Assembly (NCBI RefSeq): GCF_000686885.1
Contig: NZ_JMLU01000010.1
Span: 46,951 to 110,950 of the forward strand
DNA: 64,000 nt
Direction: 5' to 3'
Source: Flavobacterium sasangense DSM 21067
Lineage (GTDB): Bacteria; Bacteroidota; Bacteroidia; Flavobacteriales; Flavobacteriaceae
Both the position numbers and the translations under genes were made by a program. The notes beneath the pieces were generated by a model. That model was not told the origin of the DNA. It did not search any database and was given only the letters and a program-made list of their open reading frames with translations. Positions 46,353 through 54,789 of this stretch are shown piece after piece. Each line of letters begins with the position of its first letter. Position 1 is the first letter of the stretch.

Positions 46353-46913
46353 TTATTTTCTTTTTAAAACACTTTCTAATACACTATAATCACCATCTTG
46401 GCCAAAGTTAAATGTATTAGCGCTTGTTCCAGTTATTTGACTTGCTTCACAACCAAAACAGATTTTCGCTGTTCCAATTACTTTATTGTTTTTTTTAAAT
46501 ATTAATATGTCACGGTAAACATAAATGCAACCTGTTGCTGTTTGTTCGTTTACTGATTTTTCGATAAAAATATTGTCAATTTCTTTAAATTTTGATTTTT
46601 CAATCTTGCTTTTTACGTATCCAATTTTTTCTAGTTTATCAATAAAACTTAAATCTAAACTATCTTTAGGAATTCGATCCAAAATAACACCCATTTTGAA
46701 TGAATCAATTTCAGTTTTAGATTGATTATCATATAGTTCATTGAGTTTTTTTTCATCAAAATCATTGAAATAATAATCTATTTGATCATATTCAAAGAAT
46801 TTTTTTCCGATTATTTTTTTTGGAATAATAGTTATTTTGTCTGCTTCGATTTTCTTCGGATTGCAAGATAAAAGCGTAAAAATTATTAGAGTTAAATACG
46901 ATAGATATTTCAT
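46353..46913 (-). CDS. Hypothetical lipoprotein
   Basis: 186 residues. N-terminus MKYLSYLTLIIFTLLSCNPKK with lipobox LLSC, so lipid-anchored. Then a Lys/Ile/Asp-rich body with IDYYFNDFDEKKLNELYDNQSKTEIDSFKMG, and a C-terminal ECxx-like region VIGTAKICFGCEASQITG with two cysteines near FNFGQDGD. Similar small lipoproteins occur in Flavobacterium; function unknown. It lies between palindromic element II and a third palindrome at 46940-46981, downstream of the ridA terminator on the same strand. Confidence 0.6.
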   Translation of the reverse strand: MKYLSYLTLIIFTLLSCNPKKIEADKITIIPKKIIGKKFFEYDQIDYYFNDFDEKKLNELYDNQSKTEIDSFKMGVILDRIPKDSLDLSFIDKLEKIGYVKSKIEKSKFKEIDNIFIEKSVNEQTATGCIYVYRDILIFKKNNKVIGTAKICFGCEASQITGTSANTFNFGQDGDYSVLESVLKRK

Positions 46914-46939
46914 TACGTTTCGTTGAGTTTTAATAGCGG

Positions 46940-46981
46940 TTAACTAGTAAATAACAACATAAAGTTATTACGATTAGCTAA
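46940..46981. repeat. Imperfect palindrome, cassette-flanking element III
   Basis: TTAACTAGTAAATAAC (46940-46955) pairs imperfectly with GTTATTACGATTAGCTAA (46964-46981). It is preceded by AGCGGTTAAC, which repeats the right flank of element II in inverted orientation. It abuts the ridA terminator. Confidence 0.5.
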
Positions 46982-46990
46982 TATATAAAA

Positions 46991-47017
46991 AAATCCCCAC
47001 AAAAATTGTGAGGATTT
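46991..47017 (-). terminator. ridA terminator
   Basis: 12 bp stem between 46991-47002 and 47006-47017 (one G-U on the minus strand), loop AAA, with an A-run at 46987-46993 giving the T-tail on the minus strand. Confidence 0.85.
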
Positions 47018-47039
47018 CAAATTATAAAGTGTAGTAAGT

Positions 47040-47420
47040 TTATTTCACCGCTATCATTGAGATTTCAATATTTACGTTTTTTGGTAAACACGCAACTTGT
47101 ACCGTTTCTCTTGCTGGTGCTGTGGCTTCGTCGAAATAGCTTCCGTAAACACTGTTAATTCTTGTGAAATCTCCCATATTCATAATGAAAATGGTGGTTT
47201 TAATTACGTTTTCAAATGTCATGTCGGCTGCGGCTAAAACGGCTTTCATGTTTTCCATTACTTGTTTGGTTTCGGTTTCAATATCGTCTAAAACCAACTC
47301 CATAGTAGCTGGGTTTAGTGCAATTTGTCCTGAAGTATACAAAGTGTTGCCAACTAAAACCGCTTGGTTATAAGGCCCAATAGGAGCAGGCGCTTTGTCG
47401 GTATAAATGATTTTTTTCAT
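47040..47420 (-). CDS. ridA: RidA family enamine/imine deaminase
   Basis: 126 residues. Seen: APAPIGPYNQAVLVGNTLYTSGQIALNP, AVLAAADMTFENVIKTTIFIMNMGDFTRINSVYGSYF and APARETVQVACLPKNVNIEISMIAVK, with the catalytic Arg in PARETVQV. RidA hydrolyses reactive enamines and imines made by PLP enzymes such as threonine dehydratase. It lies 11 bases after lptD on the same strand and is followed by a terminator, so lptD-ridA are probably one transcript. Confidence 0.95.
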   Translation of the reverse strand: MKKIIYTDKAPAPIGPYNQAVLVGNTLYTSGQIALNPATMELVLDDIETETKQVMENMKAVLAAADMTFENVIKTTIFIMNMGDFTRINSVYGSYFDEATAPARETVQVACLPKNVNIEISMIAVK

Positions 47421-47431
47421 GTTGTTATATA

Positions 47432-50104
47432 TTATCTGAATACTCGGTCTGGTAACTGACGTTTTTCGTATTTAATATCACTAAATATTGAAGAGGAAAT
47501 TCCGATGAAGAATCCCCAATAGGTATTGGTTCCAAAAGGTACCCAGTTAAAACTCATTCTCCAACTTTCCAAATCGCGTTCAAAACGTAGTTGCGTAAAA
47601 GTTACTCCTTTTTGTTTGAAATCATAACCAGAAGAGAAACCTACTTTCCATCTTGGCGCTAATTCAAAATTTCCTGAAGCCATAACAGAATGAGATTGAA
47701 TTTCATTTTGTCTGTTAGAATTATTGTAAGTTACAGAATATGCCAATCTTAAATCCCAAGGAATTTTATAACTGTACCATTCTAAATTTTTATTATCATT
47801 TTCTTTATCCTTGTTAAATAAACTTTGACGTGAATCACTTAAATCGGTACTTCTTCCAAACAAATCATCACCTGTTCCTCCATTTTGTAAGTTTTGTTTC
47901 GACTCTTTGTCTTTTTTGTCAAAATCATTACTTGAAAAATTGTAGTTAATAGTCATGTTAGCTCTTGGCAAACGCAATAAACTACCACCATTATCAATGT
48001 TTAATTTGTCAATTCTTCTCCCTGTATTGTCTATTGCAAAAGCATCTAATATGGCAGCAAAATTCACATTCATTTTTTGTTTTAAAAGTTGTGTTCCTCC
48101 AGATACTGATATTTCTGACCATTTCAAAGAATCAGCCGCAATGTCATAACCTATTGCGAAATTAAGATTGTTCAAAAGCATTACTTTTTTAGCTTCTCCT
48201 TTTTTACTTTCTTTATCTCTTACTTTGGCTTCAAATGTATTACTTACCGAAAAATTCATTCGATTTGAAAAATTATTAGATGGAGATCCAAAAAGACCAC
48301 CTTCAAATTTGGTATAATCTGCAAAATTAATACCCGTGGCATCTAAAGCATACTTTTCAAAATACTGATTGAAATTTGGCGTATAACCATAACCAATGTT
48401 TGGACGCATTACATGGCGTATAGCTTGAATTTTTTTATCTTCTCCAAAATTGAAGGTTCCATAAAGCGTAGTTCCAATACCCGCTGTAAAGTTATAAGTT
48501 CTGAAAGCTTCAAATCCATTAACATCTTGAGTGACAACTTTGTTTTCCGTTGGGTTAAAACTCTTTTTTATGGTATTCATAACCCAGACTTCATTATAAG
48601 TTGTTCCAGCAGAAACACTAAAATATTTAAATATTTTAAAATTAGTGCTTATTGGAATAGAGTGTTGAAAACCAGATTTTGCATCTCTAAACATTTGAGA
48701 AGTAAAAAACAGAGAATCATTAGTTTGGATTCGATTTTCTCCTCTTAAATTATATTGAAGATTGATATTTTTTATTATTCCTTTTTTGATACCATCTTTT
48801 GGAGCAAACGGAAAAATACGATCAACACTAGCTTGAAATGTAGGTAGTGTCATGTTAATGATTTGAGTATTCGTATTCTGAGAATGCGTTGCTGAAACAG
48901 ACATGTTTACTTGCGGTACAGTTCTAAATGTTTTAGAAAAAGATACCGATGAACTTAAGTTGTTGTTTAAACTAGAGCCAACGTTATTCATATTAATAGA
49001 CTGTCTAAAGTATTGACTACTTCCTAAATTTACAGAAGCAGAAAATCTTGAATCAGCAGAAGCTTTTGCGTCTTGTGCATGTGACCACTGAATATTATAT
49101 TGTCTAGATTTCACATAATCAGGAAAGCCTCTTTCACTAACAATATTATTTTCGAATCTAATATTTACACGTCCGTTAAATTTGTAACGTTTTGCATAAT
49201 TACTCTCTGCCCGTAAACCGTAACTTCCATTGGTGTAATAGTCACCAAGTACAGCTAAATCATAATAATCACTTAGAGCAAAATAATAACCGCCATTTTG
49301 AAGAAAATAACCTTGTCTGTTATTTTGTCCTGGTGTTGGCATAATAAATCCAGATAAACTTTTTTCTGTTATTGGAAAATAAGCAAATGGTAAGCCTATG
49401 GGAGTAGGAACGTCCATAATTACCATATTCGTTAATCCTGCCACCACTTTTTTCTTTGGAACAAATTTTACTTTTCTAACTAAAAAATAATATTCAGGAT
49501 CGTCGATATTTTTTGAAGTTGTCATTCGGGCATTCTTCATAAAATATACGGAATCATTTTCTTTTTTAGAAATTTCGGCTTTTATGAATAATTCACCTTG
49601 TGTAGTTCTTGAGTTCCAAACTTTTGCTCGTTTTGATTTGGTATGGAAAATAATCGAATCGGGTTCAATAATATTTTGACCTTGTTTAAAAACGGGGCGT
49701 TGAATATAATTTCCTGCAGAATCTTTAAGTCTTCCAGCATATACAAGGTTTTTTTCGTAGTCTAAAACTATTTTACCAGCTTTTAATTCAAAATCCGTAT
49801 AATAAATTTCTGCTTCGTCGTGTAGGGTTACTGTTTTTTTCTTTTGATCAAGTTTTTCGTATTCTTTCGCTTTCATGTTAACGACGCCTTCTAAAAATGG
49901 TTTACTCTTTTTAGAGGTATCAACAACAGTAGAATCTTTTACTTTTTGAAGATCCGTTTTTGTTAAAGTTACAGTACCCGGAATCGGATTATCTTGAGAA
50001 AAAACAGAAGTGGTTCCTAGTGTTAGAAAAATTACTGAAAAAACGATATGAAATAACTTTGTATGCAATGCTTTTAATAGTATTTTTGTAAAAATTTGGC
50101 TCAC
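47432..50104 (-). CDS. lptD: LptD-type LPS-assembly outer-membrane protein
   Basis: About 890 residues. After a signal sequence (LFHIVFSVIFLTLGTTSVFS) comes an OstA/LptA-like beta-jellyroll (VTLHDEAEIYYTDFELKAGKIVLDY...GRLKDSAGNYIQRPVFKQGQNIIEPDSIIFHTKSKRAKV). Next is the barrel with conserved MDVPTPIGLPFAYFPITEKSLSGFIMPTPGQNNRQG, a Bacteroidetes LptD signature. It inserts lipopolysaccharide into the outer leaflet. No ATG is well placed; the start may be GTG 50104 or TTG 50059. An exact TAAGTTTG -7 box lies at 50117-50124 on the minus strand, which would favour the later start. Divergent from the amidases. Confidence 0.92.
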   Translation of the reverse strand: MSQIFTKILLKALHTKLFHIVFSVIFLTLGTTSVFSQDNPIPGTVTLTKTDLQKVKDSTVVDTSKKSKPFLEGVVNMKAKEYEKLDQKKKTVTLHDEAEIYYTDFELKAGKIVLDYEKNLVYAGRLKDSAGNYIQRPVFKQGQNIIEPDSIIFHTKSKRAKVWNSRTTQGELFIKAEISKKENDSVYFMKNARMTTSKNIDDPEYYFLVRKVKFVPKKKVVAGLTNMVIMDVPTPIGLPFAYFPITEKSLSGFIMPTPGQNNRQGYFLQNGGYYFALSDYYDLAVLGDYYTNGSYGLRAESNYAKRYKFNGRVNIRFENNIVSERGFPDYVKSRQYNIQWSHAQDAKASADSRFSASVNLGSSQYFRQSINMNNVGSSLNNNLSSSVSFSKTFRTVPQVNMSVSATHSQNTNTQIINMTLPTFQASVDRIFPFAPKDGIKKGIIKNINLQYNLRGENRIQTNDSLFFTSQMFRDAKSGFQHSIPISTNFKIFKYFSVSAGTTYNEVWVMNTIKKSFNPTENKVVTQDVNGFEAFRTYNFTAGIGTTLYGTFNFGEDKKIQAIRHVMRPNIGYGYTPNFNQYFEKYALDATGINFADYTKFEGGLFGSPSNNFSNRMNFSVSNTFEAKVRDKESKKGEAKKVMLLNNLNFAIGYDIAADSLKWSEISVSGGTQLLKQKMNVNFAAILDAFAIDNTGRRIDKLNIDNGGSLLRLPRANMTINYNFSSNDFDKKDKESKQNLQNGGTGDDLFGRSTDLSDSRQSLFNKDKENDNKNLEWYSYKIPWDLRLAYSVTYNNSNRQNEIQSHSVMASGNFELAPRWKVGFSSGYDFKQKGVTFTQLRFERDLESWRMSFNWVPFGTNTYWGFFIGISSSIFSDIKYEKRQLPDRVFR

Positions 50105-50190
50105 TTTTTGAAGTGTCAAACTTACATATATTTTTTTGCAAAAATAATGTTTTAATAAAATTATAACTTATAATACCTATCATTTGTTTT

Positions 50191-51294
50191 ATGCCATCAA
50201 AAAAAAATACTAAAAAGCTGTTTTTATGGGTTTTACTTTTATCTATCACCTTTGGATTTAGTCAAAATAATGCTAAATTTAAAGTGGTTTTAGATGCCGG
50301 TCATGGAGGAAAAGATCCAGGAGCTGTAAAAAATGGAGTGCAAGAGAAAGATGTTGCACTTGATGTGGTATTAAAAATTGGAAAAATTTTAGAAAAAAAT
50401 AAAGATGTTGAAGTTATCTACACTAGAAAAACAGATGTTTTCATAGAATTAAGAGAACGTGCTAACATCGCAAATAAAGCTAAAGCTAATTTGTTTGTTT
50501 CCGTTCATTGTAATTCGGTTAAGACAGGAAATCCAATTGGAGCAATGACTTTGGTAATGGGAATGTCAAGAACCGGAACCAATTTAGAAATTGCAAAAAC
50601 AGAAAATGCAGTAATTTTTCAAGAAACAGACTATAAAACGAAATATAAAGGTTTTGATCCCAATAATCCCGAAACATTAATTGGTTTAAAAATCATACAA
50701 GAAGAGTCATTGCTGCAGAGTATTGAATTAGCAACTTTAATTCAAAATCAATTTCGATATGAATTAAAAAGAAAAGATAAAGGAGTTCATCAACAACCTT
50801 TATGGGTTTTAGATGCTACAGTTATGCCTGGTGTTCTTATTGAATTGGGTTTTGTTTCTCACCCTGATGAAGCTAAATATTTGAGTTCTGAAAGCGGAAA
50901 AGAAGAAATGTCAGAATCTATTTCTAATGCTATTTTGGCTTACAAAAATGATTTTTTCAGTGGAGGAGAAGTGACAGAAATAGAAACTGTTGTTGTGCCA
51001 AAAGCATCAACTTCTACTAAGACAAGTACAGATTCAGAAAGAGTTACAACAGAAAAGAATAACTCAAAATCAAGTAAAACCTATTACAAAGTACAAATTT
51101 GTGCTGGAAATAAAAAAGTGGAAACAAAACCTGCTAATTTTAAAGGTTTAAAAGGAATTACTTTTGAAAAAGAAAACAAACTATACAAGTATTTTTATGG
51201 TGAAGAAACGGATTATAATGCTTGTAAGAAAAAATTAGATGAAGCTAAGAAAAAAGGATATACTTCTGCTTATATTGTAACTTTTAAGAATTAA
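50191..51294 (+). CDS. N-acetylmuramoyl-L-alanine amidase (AmiC family), copy 1
   Basis: 367 residues. Signal peptide LFLWVLLLSITFGFSQ, then the zinc amidase domain: KVVLDAGHGGKDPGA (first His), YTRKTDVFIELRERANIANKAKANLFVSVHCN (second His), VLDATVMPGVLIELGFVSHPDEAKYL (the catalytic Glu is in IELGFVSHPDE). A Ser/Thr-rich linker follows, and the C-terminal ~70 residues (YKVQICAGNKKVE...KYFYGEETDYNACKKKLDEAKKKGYTSAYIVTFKN) form a SPOR-like repeat that may bind denuded glycan strands. It hydrolyses the amide linking peptide to glycan, for daughter-cell separation. Tandem with copy 2. Confidence 0.92.
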   Translation: MPSKKNTKKLFLWVLLLSITFGFSQNNAKFKVVLDAGHGGKDPGAVKNGVQEKDVALDVVLKIGKILEKNKDVEVIYTRKTDVFIELRERANIANKAKANLFVSVHCNSVKTGNPIGAMTLVMGMSRTGTNLEIAKTENAVIFQETDYKTKYKGFDPNNPETLIGLKIIQEESLLQSIELATLIQNQFRYELKRKDKGVHQQPLWVLDATVMPGVLIELGFVSHPDEAKYLSSESGKEEMSESISNAILAYKNDFFSGGEVTEIETVVVPKASTSTKTSTDSERVTTEKNNSKSSKTYYKVQICAGNKKVETKPANFKGLKGITFEKENKLYKYFYGEETDYNACKKKLDEAKKKGYTSAYIVTFKN

Positions 51295-51307
51295 TAATCA
51301 ATTGCAT

Positions 51308-52435
51308 ATGTTAAAGAGAATCGTTTTTGTAGTGATTGCAATGTGTGTTTTTCCAGTATTCGGTCAAAGCCAAAAATTTAAAGTTGTTTTAGATGCGGGT
51401 CACGGTGGAAAAGATTATGGAGCAGTGTATCATGGTAATATTGAAAAAAATATTGCCCTACAAACGGTGTTACGAGTTGGCGCTATTTTAGAAAAAGATC
51501 CTCAAATTGATGTTGTATATACGCGTAAATCAGATGTTTTTATCGAATTACAACAACGTGCTAATATTGCCAACAAGTCTAAAGGGAGCATTTTTGTTTC
51601 CATGCATTGTAATGCTAATAAAAATCAAGCGGCTTCAGGAAATGAAACGTATGTTATGGGTATTACTCGTAATGCTTCCAATTTAGAAGTAGCAAAAAAC
51701 GAAAATGAAGTAGTTACTTTAGAAACCGATTATAAAATAAAATACGATGGTTTCGACCCAAATTCTCCAGAATCCGTAATTGGAATTTCAATACTTCAAG
51801 AAGAACATTTAGATCAAAGTATCGAATTAGCAGGAAGAGTTCAGGAATTTTTTACTAAGAAAACCGACAACAAAAATAGAGGGGTAAAACAAGCAGGATT
51901 CTTAGTATTACGACAAATTACAATGCCAAGAGTTTTGATTGAAATGGGATTCGTTTCAAATAAAGAAGAAGGAGCATTTTTAAATTCAGAAGAAGGTCAA
52001 GATAAATTAGCTGAAGCTATTGCGGGTGCTATTATGGATTATAAAAATGAGTTTTTCAATCCTTCTAATAATGATAACGGTAAAGAAGAGGTAAAAGTTG
52101 TAGATAAAAAGGAGGAAACAATAGTTAAAGACACTCCAAAAAAAGAGGTTCCAATTAAAGCAAAAGAAATAGTTACCGAGAAAGGAATTGTTTTTAAAAT
52201 TCAAATTTCGGCAAGTACTAAAGAATTAGCAACAACTCCTTCAAACTTTAAAGGATTAAGTCCAATTTCTGTTGAATCTACAGGAAGTTTATATAAATAC
52301 TTTTTTGCGTCCGAAAAAAATTACGATGCTGCTAAGCAAAAATTGGAGGAGGCCAAGCAAAAAGGATATTCTACAGCCTTTATTGTTGCTTATAAAGATG
52401 GAATAAAAATAAGCGTAACCGATGCAATAAAATAA
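51308..52435 (+). CDS. N-acetylmuramoyl-L-alanine amidase (AmiC family), copy 2
   Basis: 375 residues from ATG 51308. Signal peptide MLKRIVFVVIAMCVFPVFGQ; amidase motifs FKVVLDAGHGGKDYGAVYHG, YTRKSDVFIELQQRANIANKSKGSIFVSMHCN and FLVLRQITMPRVLIEMGFVSNKEEGAFL; a Lys/Glu-rich linker; and a C-terminal SPOR-like segment matching copy 1 (LYKYFFASEKNYDAAKQKLEEAKQKGYSTAFIVAYK). It is clearly a tandem paralogue of the gene 13 bases upstream, with diverged sequence, so the copies may act in different growth stages or on different substrates. Confidence 0.92.
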   Translation: MLKRIVFVVIAMCVFPVFGQSQKFKVVLDAGHGGKDYGAVYHGNIEKNIALQTVLRVGAILEKDPQIDVVYTRKSDVFIELQQRANIANKSKGSIFVSMHCNANKNQAASGNETYVMGITRNASNLEVAKNENEVVTLETDYKIKYDGFDPNSPESVIGISILQEEHLDQSIELAGRVQEFFTKKTDNKNRGVKQAGFLVLRQITMPRVLIEMGFVSNKEEGAFLNSEEGQDKLAEAIAGAIMDYKNEFFNPSNNDNGKEEVKVVDKKEETIVKDTPKKEVPIKAKEIVTEKGIVFKIQISASTKELATTPSNFKGLSPISVESTGSLYKYFFASEKNYDAAKQKLEEAKQKGYSTAFIVAYKDGIKISVTDAIK

Positions 52436-52470
52436 AATAAAAGTTTATTTTTGTTAAAAATTATTAAGCT

Positions 52471-53424
52471 TTGAAACTAACAAAAGAAATCAAAACCGCC
52501 GTCCTCGTTATTGTATCTATATTATTATTCATTTGGGGATATAATTTTTTAAAAGGAAAAAACCTTTTCGATAATAGCAACAAATTGTATGTAGTGTTTG
52601 ATTCTGTTGAAGGATTAGCTCCATCATCTATAGTTACTATTAAAGGAGTTCCTGTAGGAAGAGTTAATTCATATTCTTTTTTAGAAAATAAAAAGGTTGT
52701 AGTTGAATTAGCAATCACTTCAGATTATCCAATTTCAAAAACAAGTGTTGCAGAACTTAGAGGATCATCTCCATTAGGGGGAAAAGAAATTATTATTATT
52801 CCAAATGATTCGGATAATAATTTAGTTGTTTCTGGTGATTATTTGAAAGCAAGTAGTAAGCTAGGATTAACAGATGCTTTAGCACAACAGTTAGAACCCT
52901 TACAAGATAAAGTTCAAAAGTTATTAGATAATGCTGATGTTTTATTTTCTAATGTAAACGATATATTAGATGAAAAAACAAAACAAAATCTGAAAAGTAG
53001 TATTGCGGAGTTAAACAAAACACTTTCTGAATTTAGTGTTGCTTCAAAAAACATCAATGAAATGATTGCAGATAACAAATCGAAAATCAATTCTACAATG
53101 ACTAATTTAGATAAAACTACTGCTAATTTTTCTAAAATGTCTGACTCACTTGCAAAAGCAAACTTGGGTCAAACCGTTAAAAACTTAGAAAAAACATTGG
53201 CAAGTGTAGATAAAATCATGGCCGATATCAATAGTGGTAAAGGCACTATGGGTAAATTGATGAAAGACGATGCTATGTATACTAATTTCACTAATACGTC
53301 TAAAGAATTAGAGTTGTTATTACAAGATCTTCGCTTAAATCCAACACGTTATGTAAACGTTTCTCTTTTTGGAAAGAAAAACAAACCTTATGTAGCTCCA
53401 GTTAACGATACAATCAAAAAGTAA
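52471..53424 (+). CDS. MCE/MlaD-family lipid-transport protein
   Basis: 317 residues, starting at TTG 52471 (LKLTKEIKTAVLVIVSILLFIWGYNFLKGKNLF, an N-terminal anchor just after a short basic stretch). The MCE domain lies at ~38-115 (KLYVVFDSVEGLAPSSIVTIKGVPVGRVNSYSF...TSVAELRGSSPLGGKEIIIIP), followed by a helical coiled region (ELNKTLSEFSVASKNINEMIADNKSKINS). MlaD-like proteins form periplasmic hexamers that move phospholipids between membranes with an ABC transporter. mlaE and mlaF are not in the window. It is in the same run as the amidases, 35 bases downstream. Confidence 0.88.
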   Translation: MKLTKEIKTAVLVIVSILLFIWGYNFLKGKNLFDNSNKLYVVFDSVEGLAPSSIVTIKGVPVGRVNSYSFLENKKVVVELAITSDYPISKTSVAELRGSSPLGGKEIIIIPNDSDNNLVVSGDYLKASSKLGLTDALAQQLEPLQDKVQKLLDNADVLFSNVNDILDEKTKQNLKSSIAELNKTLSEFSVASKNINEMIADNKSKINSTMTNLDKTTANFSKMSDSLAKANLGQTVKNLEKTLASVDKIMADINSGKGTMGKLMKDDAMYTNFTNTSKELELLLQDLRLNPTRYVNVSLFGKKNKPYVAPVNDTIKK

Positions 53425-53434
53425 ATTTTATACG

Positions 53435-54757
53435 ATGCAATTTTTAGATAATATTTTCTTCGCATTGCTTTTAGCAGCAGGTGTAGGTTATTTTACAATC
53501 AATGTAAAAAAACTAATTCGTAATATTAAATTAGGTCACGATATAGATCGTACTGATAATTCTTCTGAACGTTGGAAGAATATGACGATGGTTGCCTTAG
53601 GACAATCTAAAATGGTAAAGCGTCCTGTTGCAGGATTTTTACACATTATAGTATACGTAGGATTCGTAATTATCAACATCGAAGTAATTGAAATTATTAT
53701 TGATGGACTTTTCGGAACGCATCGTGTTTTGTCTTTCATGGGAGGATTTTATGATGTGTTAATTGGTTCATTCGAAATATTAGCATTCTTAGTATTAGTA
53801 GCTGTAATTGTTTTCTGGATTAGAAGAAATGTTACCAAATTAGGTCGTTTCGCTAGTTCAGATTTGGATGGAAAACCTAGAAATGACGCCAACTATATTC
53901 TATATTTTGAAGTAGTTTTAATGACGTTATTCTTAGTAATGAATGCAGCTGATTTCCATTTGCAAAACTTAGGAATAGGTCATTATAATCAAGCAGGAAG
54001 TTTCCCAATTTCTCAATTTATTGCTCCAATTTTCAATGGTATGAGTGAAGGTTCAGTTGTACTTATTGAAAGAACTGCTTGGTGGTTTCACATTGCTGGA
54101 ATCTTAGTTTTCTTAAACTATTTATATTTTTCTAAACATTTACACATTTTATTAGCTTTCCCAAATACGTACTTTGCAGATTTGAATGCGAAGGGGAAAT
54201 TAAATAACTTAGAAAGTGTAACAAATGAAGTTAAATTAATGATGGATCCAAATGCTGATCCATTCGCAGCGCCAGCAAATCCTGATGCTGTTCCAGCAAA
54301 GTTTGGTGCTTCTGATGTTCAAGATTTAAATTGGGTGCAGTTATTAAACGCTTACAGTTGTACCGAATGTGGTCGTTGTACTTCATCATGCCCAGCGAAC
54401 CAAACAGGTAAAAAATTATCACCTCGTAAGATTATGATGGATACGCGTGATCGTTTAGAGGAAGTAGGAAGAAATATCGATTTAAATAAAGGTGTATTTG
54501 TTGATGATGGAAAATCATTATTAAACGATTACATTACTACAGAAGAATTATGGGCTTGTACAACTTGTAATGCTTGTGTGGAAGAATGTCCAATCAATAT
54601 TAGTCCGCTATCAATTATTATCGATATGCGTCGTTACTTAGTAATGGAACAAAGTGCTGCCCCAATGGAACTTAACAATATGATGAGTAATATTGAAAAT
54701 AATGGTGCGCCTTGGCCTTATAATCAAATGGATCGTTTAAATTGGGTAAACGAATAA
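53435..54757 (+). CDS. Membrane (Fe-S)-binding protein, heterodisulfide-reductase-like
   Basis: 440 residues. About five to six transmembrane helices in the first 250 residues (including WFHIAGILVFLNYLYFSKHLHI with possible haem histidines), then two [4Fe-4S] motifs: CTECGRCTSSCPANQTGKKLSPRKIM and CTTCNACVEECPINISPLSIIIDMRRYLV. The layout resembles the DsrM/HdrE-plus-HdrC type electron carriers. It probably accepts electrons in the inner membrane and works with the CCG protein encoded 32 bases downstream. Which donor or acceptor is used cannot be told. Confidence 0.85.
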   Translation: MQFLDNIFFALLLAAGVGYFTINVKKLIRNIKLGHDIDRTDNSSERWKNMTMVALGQSKMVKRPVAGFLHIIVYVGFVIINIEVIEIIIDGLFGTHRVLSFMGGFYDVLIGSFEILAFLVLVAVIVFWIRRNVTKLGRFASSDLDGKPRNDANYILYFEVVLMTLFLVMNAADFHLQNLGIGHYNQAGSFPISQFIAPIFNGMSEGSVVLIERTAWWFHIAGILVFLNYLYFSKHLHILLAFPNTYFADLNAKGKLNNLESVTNEVKLMMDPNADPFAAPANPDAVPAKFGASDVQDLNWVQLLNAYSCTECGRCTSSCPANQTGKKLSPRKIMMDTRDRLEEVGRNIDLNKGVFVDDGKSLLNDYITTEELWACTTCNACVEECPINISPLSIIIDMRRYLVMEQSAAPMELNNMMSNIENNGAPWPYNQMDRLNWVNE

Positions 54758-54789
54758 TTTTACATTAACTATCTTAAATAGTATATAAT

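Noticed and set aside
45573..46981. Classical integron attC sites
   Set aside because: The inverted repeats are long and share arms, but the outer RYYYAAC/GTTRRRY ends are not met and no integrase gene lies nearby; only a cassette-like layout is claimed.
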